In this document: piece after piece, positions 61,426 through 64,000 of the stretch | Layout: every line of letters starts with the position of its first letter | Position numbering within the stretch: the first letter of the stretch is position 1 | Assembly (NCBI GenBank): GCA_905221605.1 | Contig: CAJNDS010002841.1 | Coordinates: 126,001 to 190,000 of the forward strand | Origin: Symbiodinium natans | Taxonomy: Eukaryota; Sar; Dinophyceae; Suessiales; Symbiodiniaceae | Direction of reading: 5' to 3' | DNA: 64,000 bases | Notes under the pieces: model-generated | Told to the model about the DNA's origin: nothing | Database searches by the model: none | Seen by the model: the letters and a program-made list of their open reading frames with translations, nothing else | Program-made: the position numbers and the translations under genes

Positions 61426-62275
61426 TAATCCTGCGGATCTACACACCAAAAACCTTGATATCCATACGACCATGAAGCACATGAAGGCCATTGGTTTGGT
61501 CGAGTTCACCCTTCCCAAGTTCGAGAAAGGAGCGACCGCCTTTGCCTCGGCGTTGCAGGCTTGTGTTGCGCGTGGTGAAGTTACTTCGTTGCTTGAGCAT
61601 GGAAAGTGGCAGAAAGGTAGCTGTAGGTGGCTGATGATCGAGTTCTGCGCGCCTCTTCTATCCACGTTTTCGCGAGTTGCTGTCGACGAGTTCCCTTCTG
61701 TGCACGTAGTGACAGTGACTGAGTCGGACGATGCCAGGAGAGCGGATACGGTTGCAGCCTTGAAGAGCTTGTGTGTCGAAGCGATTCGGCAAGGCGTGCG
61801 CGTGTACCTGTGGAGCAGCACACCCTGCACCGGTGGTTGTCCATATCAGCGTATGTGGCTGCAAAATGGCGGAGAAGCACACCGTGCGCGCATAAGCAGT
61901 CTGCTTGACACACATAGACAATTGTGGAAGTCGCTGCTGAGCCTGGTGCCGTTTGTACATGCTTGGAGCATAGAATGGCCTTGGAGGTGTCAGTACTGGA
62001 CGTGGAACCAAACTCGGAGCTTTCTGGAAGGTCAGAAGTACCCTATCTATGAGTGTATGGTTGAAGCTTGTGCACTTAACATGCGAGGGAGAGACGATCT
62101 GTTGATCCGGAAGCAGTGGAAAGTAGTCTGTACCCTACCCCAGCTTGCTGAGGTCCTCAACGTCATTAGGTGCACCAAGGACCACCGCCACTCTGCGAAG
62201 TTTGACCTGAGAGCTACTCAGCACTACCCCGAGTCTATGTGCAAGATCGTTCTTCGCATTGTTTCCAGTTTGTAA
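61337..62275 (+). CDS. RNase H tail fused to a methyltransferase-like C-terminal domain
   Basis: This open frame of 312 codons starts within the RNase H end (FEHNPADLHTK, residues 28-38) and then continues for about 270 residues where ordinary copia elements stop. Residues 97-305 show RWLMIEFCAPLLSTFSRVAV, then HVVTVTESDDARRAD, VRVYLWSSTPCTGGCPYQRM (PCT at 163-165), HAWSIEWPWRCQYW (212-221) and a Cys/His end (RCTKDHRHSAKFD). Alternating strands, the Pro-Cys-Thr loop after a hydrophobic strand and the later Glu-Trp-Pro have the order of motifs I, II, IV and VI of C5 methyltransferases. This is a pattern-level inference: there is no clear glycine loop and no motif VIII or X. Domains of this look occur, as I recall, in other dinoflagellate retroelements. 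The domain has no internal stop, unlike gag-pol. Confidence 0.55.
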   Translation: MGSGSSGTWSSVHALCSLKCKWEISWWFEHNPADLHTKNLDIHTTMKHMKAIGLVEFTLPKFEKGATAFASALQACVARGEVTSLLEHGKWQKGSCRWLMIEFCAPLLSTFSRVAVDEFPSVHVVTVTESDDARRADTVAALKSLCVEAIRQGVRVYLWSSTPCTGGCPYQRMWLQNGGEAHRARISSLLDTHRQLWKSLLSLVPFVHAWSIEWPWRCQYWTWNQTRSFLEGQKYPIYECMVEACALNMRGRDDLLIRKQWKVVCTLPQLAEVLNVIRCTKDHRHSAKFDLRATQHYPESMCKIVLRIVSSL

Positions 62276-62324
62276 AGCCGTTTTACCTCAAGCAAACCCG
62301 CTGTCTGTGTAGAGAGGAGCCGCT

Positions 62325-62693
62325 ATGTCGCTTGTTGAGCGTGTAGGGTTGTTGGCAACTAGTGTGGAGAACCGTCTGAGAGTTTGGACAGTGTTGCAAC
62401 CCTTGGAGCAGCGAGTGATTGTGCTTTTGGCAGTGACAGCTGTGTGTAGTCTTTTGCTTGGGATGAGCTGTGTCGGTTGTGCGTGGTGTTTGTCGACGTC
62501 CAGGCATAGAGCAAAGAGGGCAGGAGTTTTCCCGGGGCACGTCTTCTTCTCGCCATACGGTGATTGCTATCACTTGAAGGATGACTGCCACACTTTGAGA
62601 AACAGGCCTACGGTTAAGAACCTTTGCACGTATTGCTTGGACAGGGGCGTTTTCGAGGCCCAGCGGGCAAACATCCCACGGCCAACGCGCTAA
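62325..62693 (+). CDS. Accessory ORF: small membrane protein with His/Cys tail
   Basis: A 122-codon ORF with its own ATG (CGCTATGTCG) sits between pol and the 3' LTR. Residues 30-56 are a single hydrophobic segment (VIVLLAVTAVCSLLLGMSC). After a basic patch (RHRAKRAG) comes FFSPYGDCYHLKDDCHTLR and later CTYC (residues 101-104), so Cys81, His83, Cys88, Cys101 and Cys104 could bind a metal. The pattern tyrosine-glycine-x-x-Tyr-His-x-x-x-x-Cys resembles small metal-binding modules known from several nuclease-type proteins. Its place recalls the extra envelope-like ORF of some copia lineages. Function unknown. Confidence 0.6.
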   Translation: MSLVERVGLLATSVENRLRVWTVLQPLEQRVIVLLAVTAVCSLLLGMSCVGCAWCLSTSRHRAKRAGVFPGHVFFSPYGDCYHLKDDCHTLRNRPTVKNLCTYCLDRGVFEAQRANIPRPTR

Positions 62694-62711
62694 GCGCTGA
62701 GGCTTCGGCCC

Positions 62712-62719
62712 AAAGGGGG
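62712..62719 (+). other. Polypurine tract
   Basis: AAAGGGGG stands directly before the TG of the 3' LTR, where plus-strand DNA synthesis would be primed. Confidence 0.8.
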
Positions 62720-63112
62720 TGTAGATAGTCAACGTTTTGTGGGCTCTCAGTTTGAGTAGGAAGTGTGTAGTGTAGAGGTCAGCTCTGTTTTCCTGCGTTG
62801 CCACAGTTTTAGAGTGTTTTGCATCTGTCTGGAGCTGTGCAAGCACCTTGAGTGGCATTTGAGTTGTGTGAGCTGTCTGCGACTATGCAGCTTCAGTTTT
62901 GGAGAGTGTTTAAAGCCCAGTGTTTGACCTAGGAAGCCCCACATGCAAACGCATGTTGTTTGGCTCAAGACCGGAGTCGTGTTTCAGTGCGAGAAAGCTG
63001 AAAGAAGTGTTTGGAGTGCCTGTGAGCTGTGTGACTGTGTAGGGTTACTTGCACTTGGTACTTTGGAACACGAGTGAGTTGCTCGTCTTGTGCGTGACTT
63101 TGGTCTTTTACG
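62720..63112 (+). repeat. 3' LTR
   Basis: This copy is 393 bp, begins TGTAGATAGTCAACG and ends TTTTACG like the 5' LTR. It carries TTTGGCTCAAG at 62959-62969. ATGCG (63113-63117) follows as the right target duplication. Confidence 0.9.
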
Positions 63113-63117
63113 ATGCG

Positions 63118-64000
63118 GGATTGCAATCCGCCATACCCTACTAGCAGGGGCAGAAAGTCTTGCTCACACGGCCCTTATCCCCATGTTCTTACCTCTCTCA
63201 CTTGCTCGCCCCGGGACGCCCCAACAGGAAGTGTTCGGCTGGTCGACTGATCAGCCTGCCGCCACGTCTCATGCTCACAACGACCCAGCAACGCCCAGCC
63301 AAACACGAAGTCTGAATGCTGACCAGCCTGTGCGCTTGCTAGGGGGTATTGCGAAGGCATTGTGGGTGGTGAATTCGGTCAAGCGTTACTTCTGCGCCAG
63401 TACAACGGAGTGGGCACCCCGCTGGGCATGATGATTCGCTCAAAGGCATCTGCAAGAGCCGACTGCACCAGTTGCGCAGTGGCAGCCACTGACATGTGTG
63501 TCAGAGATCTTCCGACACGCACAGCATGCCGAGACGAGCGTTGCTAGGCAGAAGATCCATTACCCCGAAGCGTGGCAGTGAAAAAGGGTACCATGGTCGT
63601 GGCAACATCAGGACCATTCTGAGTCAAGATTTCGGGACCCGCCCAAGTGAAGTGCACTGCTGCTAGGCCCGCCTCTCCCTGGTGTTAACAAATATGGGAA
63701 ACCATTTTCCCTATCGGAGCCTGTCCTGGTGGTGCTTGTCCGCCCGAGTTGATTGGTGCAGGGACAGGAGCTATTGTCCGGCATGAAACCAATGGATGGC
63801 TGGGCACAACAGAACGACAGGGTAAGGCTATTCCTGACGCATCGAACGTAGAAGGAAACAGCGTAACGCGGGCTGCCAAGCAAAGCACACTAAATTACTG
63901 TCTCGAGGCGTGCTCGATACGAAGAAGGTGTTGTACGATCGCAGGGAAAAAGGGACATCCTTCGGTACAGAATAGAGGAGGCACAATGCATCCAGCTTGC
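63118..64000. other. Right flank of the insertion, no supported gene
   Basis: The sequence continues the target site of the retroelement. Several short frames are open on both strands (for example GQALLLRQYNGVGTPLGMMI near 63380-63440, plus strand), but none has clear start, stop or splice signals. It may be the other half of the decayed gene seen at 53.5-54.14 kb. Confidence 0.3.

Larger units (their letters stand above)
54145..63112 (+). mobile_element. Complete but decayed Ty1/copia-type retrotransposon with extra 3' coding region
   Basis: This 8.97-kb element has two LTRs (54145-54513 and 62720-63112), a primer-binding site, a polypurine tract and flanking ATGCG duplications. Domain order is gag, zinc knuckle, protease, integrase, reverse transcriptase, RNase H, which is the copia order. 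Gag-pol is split by at least seven frameshifts, two of them explained by short tandem duplications (GTGAA at 55818-55827; TACTACCAGT at 60999-61018). After RNase H comes a methyltransferase-like domain and then a separate ORF with a membrane segment; both are still open. The LTRs differ by two indels and several substitutions, so the insertion is not brand new. Confidence 0.9.

Overview
This window looks like dinoflagellate nuclear DNA, probably from a symbiodiniacean or suessialean relative. The signs are interstitial TTTAGGG arrays, genes cut into many short exons with mixed GT and GC donors and AG|G acceptors, dense short tandem repeats inside introns, Ty1/copia retrotransposons of the dinoflagellate kind, and a stretch matching the 3' half of the dinoflagellate spliced leader inside the retrotransposon LTRs. 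No bacterial genes, tRNA, rRNA or CRISPR array were seen.

Host part (about 1-48 kb). Every exon I could support lies on the minus strand, so this reads as a unidirectional gene cluster transcribed from right to left. From right to left it holds: gene H (about 46.3-45.0 kb); gene F (43.35-39.2 kb); gene G (36.1-34.4 kb); an MPPKSPK-type first exon (33.5-32.7 kb); gene E (32.2-28.2 kb); isolated exons (27.9-25.9 kb); gene D (25.9-23.7 kb); a cytosine-C5-methyltransferase-like gene (19.7-13.2 kb); an F-box-like exon (11.9-11.45 kb); gene A (10.3-3.66 kb); and a compact 196-codon ORF (2.25-1.66 kb) between two copies of a duplicated tandem-repeat block. Most of these have no recognisable function. 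The exception is the methyltransferase-like gene. Its exons join in phase and carry recognisable counterparts of motifs I, IV, VI, VIII, IX and X. Gaps hold interstitial telomere repeats, a 400-bp higher-order satellite (20.6-21.4 kb), an AT-rich foldback element (21.5-21.85 kb), a very long CAA microsatellite (9.6-10.0 kb) and dispersed repeats.

Mobile part (about 48-64 kb). A 5'-half copia element (LTR, primer site, gag with CCHC knuckle, DSGAT protease) lies on the minus strand at 48.2-51.3 kb and is cut off after protease. Next come 2 kb of nested tandem arrays, then a complete copia-like element on the plus strand (54145-63112) with two LTRs, a primer-binding site, a polypurine tract and 5-bp target-site duplications ATGCG. 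Its gag-pol is broken by many small frameshifts and its reverse transcriptase has YVHD in place of YVDD, so it is probably dead. Two things go beyond the usual copia plan. One is a long domain downstream of RNase H with a methyltransferase-like PCT motif. The other is a separate ORF before the 3' LTR with one membrane segment and a His/Cys metal-binding-like tail. Both are still open.
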